Of a stretch of 15,384 nt of DNA, positions 7,715 through 14,594 are shown piece by piece. The translations under genes and the position numbers were made by a program. Each line of letters opens with the position of its first letter. The stretch's first letter is position 1. The notes below the pieces were generated by a model that worked only from the letters and a program-made list of their open reading frames with translations, was not told the origin of the DNA and did not search any database. The stretch is taken from the NCBI GenBank assembly GCA_937920105.1, contig CALETH010000117.1, forward strand, positions 1 through 15,384, written 5' to 3'. Source of the DNA: an uncultured Bacteroidota bacterium (GTDB lineage: Bacteria; Bacteroidota; Ignavibacteria; UBA10030; UBA8401).

Positions 7715-9064
7715 CTATCTCACCAGAATACCCGCAATAGTAGCAGTCATTAAAGTAGATAATGTTCCACCTAACACTGCTTTTAAGCCAAGAGCCGCAA
7801 TATCTTTTTTACGATGTGGAGCAAGTGGAGCAATTCCACCGATTTGAATTGCAATAGAAGAAAAATTTGCAAATCCACAAAGAGCATACGTTGCCATCAT
7901 TGTTCCTTTTTCTGTTAACGCTCCGGATTTTACAAGAGCAGCAAGGTCTAAATAGGCAACAAATTCATTTAAGACAACTTTTGTTCCAATTAAACTTCCA
8001 AATTGTAAAGCATCTTGCCAAGGCACACCAATTGCAAATGCAACAAATTGTAAAACAAGTCCAAAAAGTAATTGCATGGAAAATGGTTGCTTGTATTTTT
8101 CCATAAAAAAAGTATTCAAACCGGTTACATCACCTAAACCTTGAAACAAATAATTAAGCATTGCAATAAGAGCAATAAATGCAAGCAGCATTCCTGCAAC
8201 ATTTAATGCTAATTGCAAACCATCGGAAGCACCAGTTGCAGCGGCTTCAATCACATTAGAAGCATTTTTTTCTACTTTTAATTTTACCGTACCTTTTGTT
8301 TCCGGCTCTTCAGTTTCGGGATATAAAATTTTTGAAATCACTAATGAGGCGGGAGCAGCCATTGTACTTGCAGCAAGAAGTTGCACAGCAAATTTTATTT
8401 GTGCATCTGCCAAACTAATTTGATGAGCGTCTGCAAAAGATTGTCCCAACATTTGAATATAACTTGCCATTACTCCGCCGGCAATAGTTGCCATTCCACC
8501 AACCATTACTGTAAGAATTTCTGATTTTGTCATTTTATCAATGTAAGGACGAATGAGAAGTGGTGCTTCGGTTTGACCAACGAAAATATTTGCAGTGTTG
8601 GAAAGAGATTCTGCTCCACTAGTACCGAGAAGTTTTGCAACAACCCAAGCCATTCCTCGTACAACAAATTGTAAAATTCCAAGATAGTAGAGAATGGATG
8701 TTAATGCGGAAACAAAAATAATGGTGGGGAGAACTTGAAATGCAAAATAAAAGCCCAAACTTTCTGAGCCGGAATTAATGGCAAGACGTCCAAAAACAAA
8801 TTCTGCACCTTTACCAGTAAAACTCAACAAACTTACCACTGCAGTACCAAGCCAATTAATAATATCTTTTGGAAAACCGAGAATAAAAAAGAATGAACGA
8901 AGTTGTTCTCCATAAATAATAAACACAGCAAAAATTAGTTGAATGGTAAAACCAGTGGCAACAAGTTTCCAATTAATTCTTTTTTTGTTATTGGAAAAAA
9001 GAAATGCAATTCCCAAAATGAAAACAATTCCAAAAATTCCGCGGAGAAGAGAGGTGAAATCCAT
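7715..9064 (-). CDS. nupC: NupC-family concentrative nucleoside transporter
   Basis: This is a sodium- or proton-driven nucleoside importer of the inner membrane (CNT family). The 449 residues cover the whole family fold: an N-terminal helix block (GIFGIVFILGIAFLF), the gate region FQVLPTIIFVSALTSILYYLG, the first re-entrant signature with ESLSNTANIFVGQTEAPLLI, and the second core helix region with VVLNEFVAYLDL and YALCGFANFSSIAIQIGG. The QTE and NEFVAY motifs carry the nucleoside and ion contacts in CNT structures. AAAGGA 6 nt before the ATG supports the start. It follows tdk by 95 bp in the same direction, so uptake and phosphorylation of thymidine or deoxyuridine are probably co-expressed. 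Exact substrate range is not predictable. The symbol is given by family. Confidence 0.93.
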   Translation of the reverse strand: MDFTSLLRGIFGIVFILGIAFLFSNNKKRINWKLVATGFTIQLIFAVFIIYGEQLRSFFFILGFPKDIINWLGTAVVSLLSFTGKGAEFVFGRLAINSGSESLGFYFAFQVLPTIIFVSALTSILYYLGILQFVVRGMAWVVAKLLGTSGAESLSNTANIFVGQTEAPLLIRPYIDKMTKSEILTVMVGGMATIAGGVMASYIQMLGQSFADAHQISLADAQIKFAVQLLAASTMAAPASLVISKILYPETEEPETKGTVKLKVEKNASNVIEAAATGASDGLQLALNVAGMLLAFIALIAMLNYLFQGLGDVTGLNTFFMEKYKQPFSMQLLFGLVLQFVAFAIGVPWQDALQFGSLIGTKVVLNEFVAYLDLAALVKSGALTEKGTMMATYALCGFANFSSIAIQIGGIAPLAPHRKKDIAALGLKAVLGGTLSTLMTATIAGILVR

Positions 9065-9106
9065 AAATATCCTTTAAGTAAAAATTTATAAATTATTAAA
9101 TGTAGG

Positions 9107-9160
9107 AATACGAAAATAGAAATTCTAAATATTAGAATTTAGAATTTGAAAATTCGTATT
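9107..9160. repeat. Nested palindrome between tdk and nupC
   Basis: The outer arms AATACGAA (9107-9114) and TTCGTATT (9153-9160) enclose a perfect inner hairpin, AAATTCTAA / TTAGAATTT around ATA (9120-9140). The outer arm reaches into the tdk stop codon. There is no T run after the outer stem on the minus strand, so partial attenuation or mRNA processing is as likely as termination. Confidence 0.5.
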
Positions 9161-9732
9161 TAAGAAACCGGCGGTTCAAAACAATGTCTGCAACGTGCTT
9201 CGTATTCGCCCTTTGCTCCAACAACAACTCGTTCTTTAGATTGAGAAACTCGCTGTGTTCTATCAGCCGGATTTCCACATACCATGCAAATCGCCAAAGT
9301 TTTGGTAATATATTCTGCAATAGCGAGTAGTTGGGGAATTGGTTCAAATGGTACGCCGCGATAATCTTGGTCAAGACCGGCAACGATAACCCGTTTTCCT
9401 TCATTTGCAAGAGTGTTACAAATTTCTATTAAAGAGTTATCAAAAAATTGTCCTTCATCAACACCGATAACATGAGCATTTTTTGAAAGCAGAATAATTT
9501 CACTGGCTTTTTCAATAATTGTGGAGTGGAGAGATTGTTCACTGTGTGAAACAATATGCTCTGCACTATACCTATTATCAATTTTTGGTTTGAAGATAAC
9601 AACATTTTGTTTTGCAATTTGTGCTCTGCGGAGCCGGCGGATAAGTTCTTCCGTTTTTCCACTGAACATGCAGCCGGCGATAACTTCAATCCAACCGGTA
9701 TTTTTTGGAGTAGGGTGAAGATGTGATTCCAT
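9160..9732 (-). CDS. tdk: Thymidine kinase (type II)
   Basis: This enzyme phosphorylates thymidine to dTMP with ATP in pyrimidine salvage. The 190-residue protein has the type II kinase pattern: Walker A GCMFSGKT at 20-27, DEGQFF at 92-97 containing the catalytic Glu, GLDQDYRG at 119-126, the C-terminal lid and VGAKGEYEARCRHC. Four cysteines (149, 152, 181, 184) form the structural zinc site. The length is normal. There is no Shine-Dalgarno site. The repeat-borne TATAAT lies only 12 bp before the ATG, so the mRNA may be nearly leaderless. The next Met in frame lies inside the Walker A motif, so ATG 9732 must be the start. It heads a co-directional series with the nucleoside transporter. Confidence 0.95.
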   Translation of the reverse strand: MESHLHPTPKNTGWIEVIAGCMFSGKTEELIRRLRRAQIAKQNVVIFKPKIDNRYSAEHIVSHSEQSLHSTIIEKASEIILLSKNAHVIGVDEGQFFDNSLIEICNTLANEGKRVIVAGLDQDYRGVPFEPIPQLLAIAEYITKTLAICMVCGNPADRTQRVSQSKERVVVGAKGEYEARCRHCFEPPVS

Positions 9733-9733
9733 G

Positions 9734-9760
9734 TTTAAACTATGATTATATGATGTGTAT
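9734..9760 (-). promoter_or_regulatory. Inverted repeat unit carrying TATAAT immediately upstream of tdk
   Basis: On the minus strand this reads TCATATAATCATAGTTTAAA and then, one base later, the tdk ATG. It is the exact reverse of 78-97 and 10098-10117. The TATAAT would place the transcript start about 5 nt before the ATG, giving an almost leaderless mRNA. The -35 region is poor. If this is the promoter, the tdk start is set by the mRNA end and not by ribosome pairing. Confidence 0.45.
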
Positions 9761-9810
9761 GAGAAATAAAACTATGATGAAATGATTGGTATGATGACTA
9801 TGATAAAGAT

Positions 9811-9850
9811 ATCAGTGAAAATCATAACAATCTTAAAATATCAGTGTTCC
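9811..9850 (+). repeat. 40-bp direct repeat, first copy (second at 10036-10074)
   Basis: Both copies start ATCAG(T/C)GAAAATCATAA, continue CAATC(T/A)TAAAA and end ATCAG(T/A)GTTC(C/T), with a single 1-bp gap between them. They are 225 bp apart in the same orientation within the tdk/M16 intergenic region. Confidence 0.7.
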
Positions 9851-9888
9851 ATTAAGTTTGCAAGATAGATATTTTGATGAGGAAATTC

Positions 9889-9970
9889 AACCCTGATTTA
9901 CAGGATTTACAAGATTAACCGTGATTAGAGGGTTTACAAGATTGACCGTGATTAAAAGATTTACAAAATT
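9889..9970 (+). repeat. Three tandem imperfect 27-bp repeat units
   Basis: The units are at 9889-9916, 9917-9943 and 9944-9970. Each begins (A/G)ACC(C/G)TGATT and ends ACA(A/G)(A/G)ATT. They align with the solo copies behind ddl and behind the nuoG-like gene, so tandem and solo forms of one family coexist. No spacers separate the units, so this is not a CRISPR array. Confidence 0.65.
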
Positions 9971-9999
9971 ATGACAATAAAAAATTTTTCATCTTGGTT

Positions 10000-10026
10000 A
10001 TCTATAAAATCTTTTAAATCATGGTT
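10000..10026 (-). repeat. Inverted unit of the 27-bp family, able to fold with 9944-9970
   Basis: The reverse complement starts AACCATGATTTAAAAGATTT. It pairs with the third tandem unit (CC, a G-T wobble, TGATT, a 1-nt bulge, then AAAAGATTT), giving a stem of about 17-18 bp with a loop near 35-40 nt. Confidence 0.55.
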
Positions 10027-10035
10027 CTATTTTGT

Positions 10036-10074
10036 ATCAGCGAAAATCATAACAATCATAAAAATCAGAGTTCT
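10036..10074 (+). repeat. 40-bp direct repeat, second copy
   Basis: This copy matches 9811-9850 apart from a 1-bp gap and about five substitutions. It directly follows the inverted 27-bp unit. Confidence 0.7.
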
Positions 10075-10090
10075 ATATTATCATAGAAAT

Positions 10091-10117
10091 CATTTCATCA
10101 TATAATCATAGTTTAAA
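10091..10117 (+). repeat. TATAAT-bearing repeat unit upstream of the M16 peptidase gene
   Basis: Its last 20 bases equal 78-97 exactly. TATAAT is at 10101-10106. A better-formed promoter lies just downstream (10125-10153), so here the unit may be an extra promoter or only a repeat. Confidence 0.55.
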
Positions 10118-10124
10118 CCATCGT

Positions 10125-10153
10125 TTGCATATCGTTCAAAATTAAATTATATT
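10125..10153 (+). promoter_or_regulatory. Sigma-70-like promoter of the M16 peptidase gene
   Basis: TTGCAT (10125-10130) and TATATT (10148-10153) are exactly 17 bp apart. The transcript start would be near 10160, leaving a leader of about 14 nt without a Shine-Dalgarno site. The same hexamer pair occurs before the NHL gene with a longer spacer. Confidence 0.5.
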
Positions 10154-10173
10154 TCTGCATAATTTTCAAAACT

Positions 10174-11445
10174 ATGCCAGCAAAAACAGCAATTTCTCAA
10201 TCTTATACAACAACATCATCATACAAAAAAACAACTCTTGCTAATGGATTACGTGTTATTAGTGAGGAAATACCATTTGTAAAATCTGTTTCCATTGGTG
10301 TTTGGGTTGATACCGGCACACAAAATGAAACAAAACACAATAACGGAATTTCTCATTTTGTGGAACACATGGTTTTTAAAGGAACAAAAAAATATTCCTT
10401 TCAAGAAATTGCAAAAAGTTTGGAATCCGTTGGCGGTTATCTTAACGCCTTCACCACAAAAGAACACACCTGTTATTACGCTCATGTGTTGGATGAATAC
10501 GCAGAAAAATCTGTGGACGTACTTTCGGAGTTAGTGCAATATCCAACATTTCCAGAAAAAGAAATTCTCAAAGAAAAACAAGTAGTGTTGGAAGAATTAA
10601 AAAATTCTGAAGATGAACCGGAAGAATATTTACACGATACATTTGAGCAGCATCTCTATCCATCACACCCATTGGGATTTTCTATTTTAGGAACTGCAGA
10701 AACCATTGCACAATTTTCTCAAAAAGAGTTGCGTTCGTATTTTACTCAATATTATAAACCGAAAAATTTTGTGATTGCTGCGGCAGGAAATATTTCTCAC
10801 GAAAAACTTATTACATTAGTAGAAAAATATTTTTCATCGAAAAAAAATCCATCAAGTTCTTCCACAGAAAATTTTTCTGTACCACATCCACCATCATCAC
10901 GCAAAGAAATTCACAAACCATTTCAACAAGCACACACCTGTATTGGAAAAACAATTTTCACCATTCATCATCCACAACGATATTCCGCTTTAGTGTTAAA
11001 TGCTTTTTTGGGAGATGGAATGAGTTCGCGGTTGTTTCAAAGTGTGCGTGAAAAATATGGATTAGTCTACACTATTTATTCTTTTATTAATTTGTTTGAA
11101 AAAAGCGGAACCTTTGGTGTCTATTTTGCAACAGATAAAAAGAATCAGCACAAAGCAATAGAAATTGTAAAAAAAGAATTACAAAGATGTTTGCAGCAAC
11201 CATTAAAAAAATCAGAATTGCAGCGAACACAATCTCAACTCAAAGGAAACATGATGTTGAGTTTGGAAAACACAACTAATAGAATGATGAGATTAGGAAG
11301 TGGAGAATTATATTTTGGAGAATTTACCACATTAGAATCCATCATAAAAAATATTGATGACGTTACTCTTGAAAGTGTGTACAACGTTGCACAAATTCTT
11401 TGTAATGAAAAAGACTATACAGAAGTAATTTTTCTTCCAAAATGA
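10174..11445 (+). CDS. M16 family zinc metallopeptidase (processing-peptidase type)
   Basis: This is a 423-residue single-chain M16B-type peptidase. The inverted zinc motif HFVEH is at 61-65 (His61, the catalytic Glu64, His65), and the third ligand is Glu141 in VVLEEL, 76 residues after His65, the spacing known from mitochondrial processing peptidase. The C-terminal M16 domain contains GDGMSSRLFQSVREKYGLVYTI, the conserved R...Y stretch of the substrate chamber. Bacterial members are about 410-430 residues, act in the cytoplasm or envelope, and cleave small or unfolded peptides. No signal peptide is seen, only a Ser/Thr-rich N-terminus of about 18 residues. There is no Shine-Dalgarno site; a promoter ends about 20 bp before the ATG. 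ald follows 83 bp downstream in the same direction. Substrate is unknown. Confidence 0.92.
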   Translation: MPAKTAISQSYTTTSSYKKTTLANGLRVISEEIPFVKSVSIGVWVDTGTQNETKHNNGISHFVEHMVFKGTKKYSFQEIAKSLESVGGYLNAFTTKEHTCYYAHVLDEYAEKSVDVLSELVQYPTFPEKEILKEKQVVLEELKNSEDEPEEYLHDTFEQHLYPSHPLGFSILGTAETIAQFSQKELRSYFTQYYKPKNFVIAAAGNISHEKLITLVEKYFSSKKNPSSSSTENFSVPHPPSSRKEIHKPFQQAHTCIGKTIFTIHHPQRYSALVLNAFLGDGMSSRLFQSVREKYGLVYTIYSFINLFEKSGTFGVYFATDKKNQHKAIEIVKKELQRCLQQPLKKSELQRTQSQLKGNMMLSLENTTNRMMRLGSGELYFGEFTTLESIIKNIDDVTLESVYNVAQILCNEKDYTEVIFLPK

Positions 11446-11453
11446 AAAAATTT

Positions 11454-11471
11454 CCCTCCTTGGAAAGAGGG
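11454..11471. terminator. Weak hairpin between the M16 gene and ald
   Basis: CCCTC (11454-11458) pairs with GAGGG (11467-11471) around an 8-nt loop. On the plus strand an A run follows and not T, so termination of the M16 mRNA is doubtful and read-through into ald is plausible. Confidence 0.3.
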
Positions 11472-11528
11472 TCAAAAAAAAACGAAATAAAAAAAATCAT
11501 TCACAATTTATAAATATGGAGAACCATT

Positions 11529-12644
11529 ATGATAATCGGCGTACCAAAAGAAATCAAAACAAATGAAAACCGCGTTGGCTTGCTGCCAGTTGGCGTGCAA
11601 ACACTTCGCTCATTCGGACACACAGTATTTGTAGAAACCAAAGCCGGAGTTGGAAGCGGTTTTGATGATGCTGCATACATCAAAGCAGGAGCAAAAATTG
11701 CAAAAAATCCAAAAGAAGTCTACAGCAAAGCAGATATGATTATAAAAGTGAAAGAACCAATTAAACCGGAATATTCACTCATTCAATCAAATCAAATTTT
11801 GTTCACCTATTTTCACTTTGCAGCAAGTAAAGAACTCACCGTTGCAATGATGAAAAGCGGAGCCGTATGTATTGCGTACGAAACAGTGCAAAAAGTCGAT
11901 GGCTCACTTCCTCTATTAATACCAATGAGTGAAGTTGCCGGAAGAATGGCACCACAAGAAGGAGCAAAATATTTGGAGCGTTCAATGGGCGGACGCGGAA
12001 TTTTACTTGGTGGAGTTCCCGGTACAGAACCCGCTGATGTTGTTGTTATTGGAGGCGGAATCGTTGGAACAAATGCTGCAAAAATTGCTGCTGGCTTTGG
12101 TGCAAAAGTTACCATCTTAGATAACAATCTTTATCGCTTACGACAACTTGATGACATTATGCCAAAAAATGTTATTACCATGATGTCGAATTCATACAAC
12201 ATTCAAAAAGTAATTCAACGAGCAGATTTAGTGATTGGAGCAATTCTTATCCCAGGAGCAAAAGCACCAAAACTTATCACAAAAGAAATGTTGAAAGAAA
12301 TGAAACCCGGTGCAGTTATCGTTGATGTTGCTGTTGACCAAGGTGGTTGTATAGAAACATGTAAACCAACCACACATGAAAATCCAACATACGTTGTGGA
12401 AAATATTATTCACTATTGTGTTGCGAATATGCCGGGAGCAGTTCCATTTACATCAACAGTTGCTCTTACCAACGCAACATTACCATACGCAGTAGAAATT
12501 GCCAATAAAGGATGGGAAAAAGCCGTTCACACCAATCCAGAAATTAAATTAGGATTAAACATGGTGGATGGACGTATTACCTACAAAGGTGTTGCTGATG
12601 CTTTTGGTTTTAAATATACAGCAGTTGATAGTATTGTAAAATAA
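11529..12644 (+). CDS. ald: Alanine dehydrogenase
   Basis: This is NAD-dependent L-alanine dehydrogenase, interconverting L-alanine with pyruvate and ammonia. The 371 residues match the family length. The known active-site residues fall at their usual numbers: Arg15 (NENRVG), Lys75 (IKVKEP), His96 (TYFHFAA) and Asp270 (DVAVDQGG). The NAD-binding fold is seen at VVVIGGGIVGTNAAKIA (171-187), with an acidic strand end at ILD. The C-terminal NMPGAVPFTST signature is present. GGAGA, 6 nt before the ATG, gives the start. It lies between the M16 peptidase gene and an NuoG-like gene; peptide breakdown feeding alanine to pyruvate plus NADH would be a sensible but unproven link. Three hairpins follow the stop, so transcription should end here. 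Confidence 0.97.
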   Translation: MIIGVPKEIKTNENRVGLLPVGVQTLRSFGHTVFVETKAGVGSGFDDAAYIKAGAKIAKNPKEVYSKADMIIKVKEPIKPEYSLIQSNQILFTYFHFAASKELTVAMMKSGAVCIAYETVQKVDGSLPLLIPMSEVAGRMAPQEGAKYLERSMGGRGILLGGVPGTEPADVVVIGGGIVGTNAAKIAAGFGAKVTILDNNLYRLRQLDDIMPKNVITMMSNSYNIQKVIQRADLVIGAILIPGAKAPKLITKEMLKEMKPGAVIVDVAVDQGGCIETCKPTTHENPTYVVENIIHYCVANMPGAVPFTSTVALTNATLPYAVEIANKGWEKAVHTNPEIKLGLNMVDGRITYKGVADAFGFKYTAVDSIVK

Positions 12645-12647
12645 ATT

Positions 12648-12686
12648 GTCATTGCGAGTCCCGATTTGTCGGGACGAAGCAATCTT
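12648..12686. repeat. Dispersed palindromic repeat of the GTCATTGCGAG...GAAGCAATCT type
   Basis: GTCATTGCGA leads into a GTCCCGA / TCGGGAC stem with a TTTG loop and then GAAGCAATCT. The outer ATTGC and GCAAT also pair. I recognise this as a widely scattered intergenic palindrome of many bacterial genomes (from memory). It begins 3 bp after the ald stop. Confidence 0.7.
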
Positions 12687-12694
12687 GTGTGAAG

Positions 12695-12727
12695 AGATTA
12701 CAAAAGTTTTAAAAACTTTTGTAATCT
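12695..12727. terminator. Perfect inverted repeat, possible terminator
   Basis: AGATTACAAAAGTTTT (12695-12710) and AAAACTTTTGTAATCT (12712-12727) are exact inverted arms of 16 bases with one base between. The stem is AT-rich and followed only by TTGTAT. It is the second of three consecutive hairpins after ald. Confidence 0.5.
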
Positions 12728-12743
12728 TTGTATAAAAAATCTT

Positions 12744-12785
12744 GTCATTCTCATATTTTTCTTTTGTGAGAATGACATTTTTTTT
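12744..12785 (+). terminator. Rho-independent terminator of ald, second copy of the 33-bp hairpin
   Basis: GTCATTCTCA (12744-12753) pairs with TGAGAATGAC (12767-12776), followed by one A and eight T. It is nearly identical, loop included, to 3344-3376, differing at one base. Confidence 0.8.
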
Positions 12786-12883
12786 ATAAATTGTATCACC
12801 TTACGAATATATAATCCACTTGTATTTAGAAACTATATTGTAAATTTATACTTCTTAAAAAATCTCAAAATTAACAATCTATT

Positions 12884-14536
12884 ATGCCCCCAGTAAAACT
12901 CACCATAGACGGAAAACAATTCGAAGCCGACAACAAAAAAACAATCATCGAAGTTGCAAGTGAAAACGGAATGACCATTCCGCATTTTTGCTGGCATCCA
13001 AAACTTTCCGTTTCCGGAAACTGCCGAATGTGTTTGGTAGAAGTAGAAAAAATGCCAAAACTCGCCATCGCTTGTATGACACAAGTTGCAGAAGGAATGG
13101 TCGTCCACACACAAAATCCAAAAGTCATCAACGCACGCGAAGCCGTGATGGAATTTCTTCTCATCAACCATCCATTAGATTGTCCGATATGCGATGAAGC
13201 AGGAGAATGCAAACTTCAAGATTACGCTTATAAATACAGCGAAGGGTACAGCAGATTTCAAGAAGATAAAAATCACAAACCAAAACGCGTAGAACTCGGA
13301 CCGCATGTAATGTTTGATGCAGAACGATGTATTTCTTGTTCACGCTGCATTCGTTTTTGTGATGAAGTTGCAGGTACACATCAATTACAATTTGTTCAAC
13401 GCGGAGACCACACAACCATTGAAACATTCCCCGGAGAAAAATTAGATAATCCCTATTCAATGAACGTCGTCGATATTTGTCCCGTCGGTGCATTAACCAA
13501 TCGAGATTTTCGTTTCAAATCCCGCGTGTGGGAAATGTCCTTCACCGATAGTGTTTGTAATGGATGTGCAAGGGGCTGTAATATCGAAATCGGCGTACGC
13601 AATAATGAAATTTTACGATTAACACCACGAGAAAATAATACAGTCAACAGTCATTGGATGTGCGATAACGGACGGCTCAATACATGGAAACACGTCAATG
13701 CAGAAAACCGCATCAAAGCACCAATGATTCGCAAAGAAGGAAAACTCGTTGAAGTTGGTTGGGATGAAGCCATTGCAAAAGTTGCATCAGAATTAAAATC
13801 CTACAACAAAAATGAAATAGCAATACTTGGTTCTGCATTCGCAACTAATGAAGATAATTATGTAGCACAAAAATTTGCAAAAGAAGTGTTGGGAATAAAA
13901 TCCGTAGATTTTATTTCACATAAAATTGAAGGTGATGAAGATGCAATTCTTATTCGTGCAGATAAAACACCCAATGCACTCGGAGCAAAACTTGTGGGAA
14001 TTCATTCCGAAGAAACCATTCACACCATCCTGCAAAAAATAAAAGAAGGAAAAATAAAAGCACTCTATTCTTTGGAAGATGATATTGCTTCAGTGCAAGG
14101 AGCAGAAGAAATACTTTCTCAATTAGATTTTTTTGTTCTTCACGCAACCAATGAAAACAAAAGTACACATTTTGCTGATGTTGTATTTGCAAGTTCAACC
14201 TACGCAGAAAAAAATGGAACGCTGACAAATTTCCAAGGACATGTTCAACGCATACGTCCAGCAATCACAACATTAGAACAAGATAGAGCGTTAGATAATT
14301 TTGAAATGAGCCGTTGGGATAAATTTGCTTCGCATAATGATAGATGGGGAAAAGGACCGCGTTGCGATGCACGTCCATCGTGGAAAATTCTTACCATGCT
14401 TTCCGGAGTGATGGGAACAAAACTCAAATACAATTCCGCAGATGAAGTATTTAACGAAATCGTACACAAAATTCCGGAATTTAAAGGGCTTTCTTATTTA
14501 AAAATCGGCAAACACGGTGCAGCACTTCAAAAATAA
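12884..14536 (+). CDS. nuoG: NuoG-like NADH dehydrogenase iron-sulfur subunit
   Basis: This 550-residue protein has the complex I NuoG/Nqo3 pattern. A [2Fe-2S] ferredoxin domain uses Cys36, Cys47, Cys50 and Cys64. The His-Cys3 cluster site is His96, Cys100, Cys103 and Cys109. A [4Fe-4S] site is Cys149, Cys152, Cys155 and Cys199 (DICPVGAL). A fourth site, Cys225, Cys228, Cys232 and Cys260 (CNGCARGC ... MCDNGR), has exactly the spacing of cluster N7 in Thermus Nqo3. The remaining part (about 280-550) is a shortened molybdopterin-oxidoreductase-like domain, so the protein is well below NuoG of E. coli (908) or Thermus (783). It would pass electrons from NADH toward quinone at the membrane. No nuoE, nuoF or nuoH is adjacent, so it is an isolated gene here. 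There is no Shine-Dalgarno site; TATAAT at 12810-12815 is a possible -10. Confidence 0.85.
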   Translation: MPPVKLTIDGKQFEADNKKTIIEVASENGMTIPHFCWHPKLSVSGNCRMCLVEVEKMPKLAIACMTQVAEGMVVHTQNPKVINAREAVMEFLLINHPLDCPICDEAGECKLQDYAYKYSEGYSRFQEDKNHKPKRVELGPHVMFDAERCISCSRCIRFCDEVAGTHQLQFVQRGDHTTIETFPGEKLDNPYSMNVVDICPVGALTNRDFRFKSRVWEMSFTDSVCNGCARGCNIEIGVRNNEILRLTPRENNTVNSHWMCDNGRLNTWKHVNAENRIKAPMIRKEGKLVEVGWDEAIAKVASELKSYNKNEIAILGSAFATNEDNYVAQKFAKEVLGIKSVDFISHKIEGDEDAILIRADKTPNALGAKLVGIHSEETIHTILQKIKEGKIKALYSLEDDIASVQGAEEILSQLDFFVLHATNENKSTHFADVVFASSTYAEKNGTLTNFQGHVQRIRPAITTLEQDRALDNFEMSRWDKFASHNDRWGKGPRCDARPSWKILTMLSGVMGTKLKYNSADEVFNEIVHKIPEFKGLSYLKIGKHGAALQK

Positions 14537-14570
14537 AACCATGATTTTCAGGATTAAATGATTATCATGA
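14536..14570 (+). repeat. 27-bp-family repeat, copy behind the nuoG-like gene
   Basis: The stretch starts AAACCATGATTTTCAGGATT and overlaps the last base of the stop codon. It matches 4565-4599 at 32 of 35 positions. Confidence 0.7.
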
Positions 14571-14594
14571 ATTATTGAAGCCAAAAAAATATAG

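Larger units (their letters stand above)
9733..10173. other. 441-bp divergent intergenic region packed with short repeats
   Basis: The region lies between divergent tdk and the M16 peptidase gene and holds no credible ORF. It contains inverted outer repeats (9734-9753 and 10098-10117), three tandem 27-bp units (9889-9970), one inverted unit (10000-10026), a 40-bp direct repeat pair (9811-9850 and 10036-10074), and the M16 promoter (10125-10153). Many ATCAT/ATGAT words link the parts. It looks like an accumulation site for a dispersed repeat family; a small RNA cannot be excluded. Confidence 0.7.

Noticed and set aside
9132..9410. Minus-strand 92-residue frame overlapping tdk
   Set aside because: It overlaps the zinc-site end of tdk in another frame and has no recognisable motif.
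9889..10026. Possible CRISPR array from repeated 27-bp units
   Set aside because: The units are tandem without spacers, are imperfect, one copy is inverted, and no cas genes are near.
11813..12127. Long minus-strand reading frame opposite ald, and similar ones opposite sucC, nuoG and the NHL gene
   Set aside because: They lie fully inside strongly supported genes on the other strand and have no family motifs or ribosome sites; they are frame shadows.
12884..14536. Formate dehydrogenase or nitrate reductase alpha subunit
   Set aside because: The ferredoxin plus His-Cys3 N-terminus could fit some FdhA proteins, but the molybdopterin part is too short and I see no Cys/SeCys active-site region; NuoG with an N7 site fits better.
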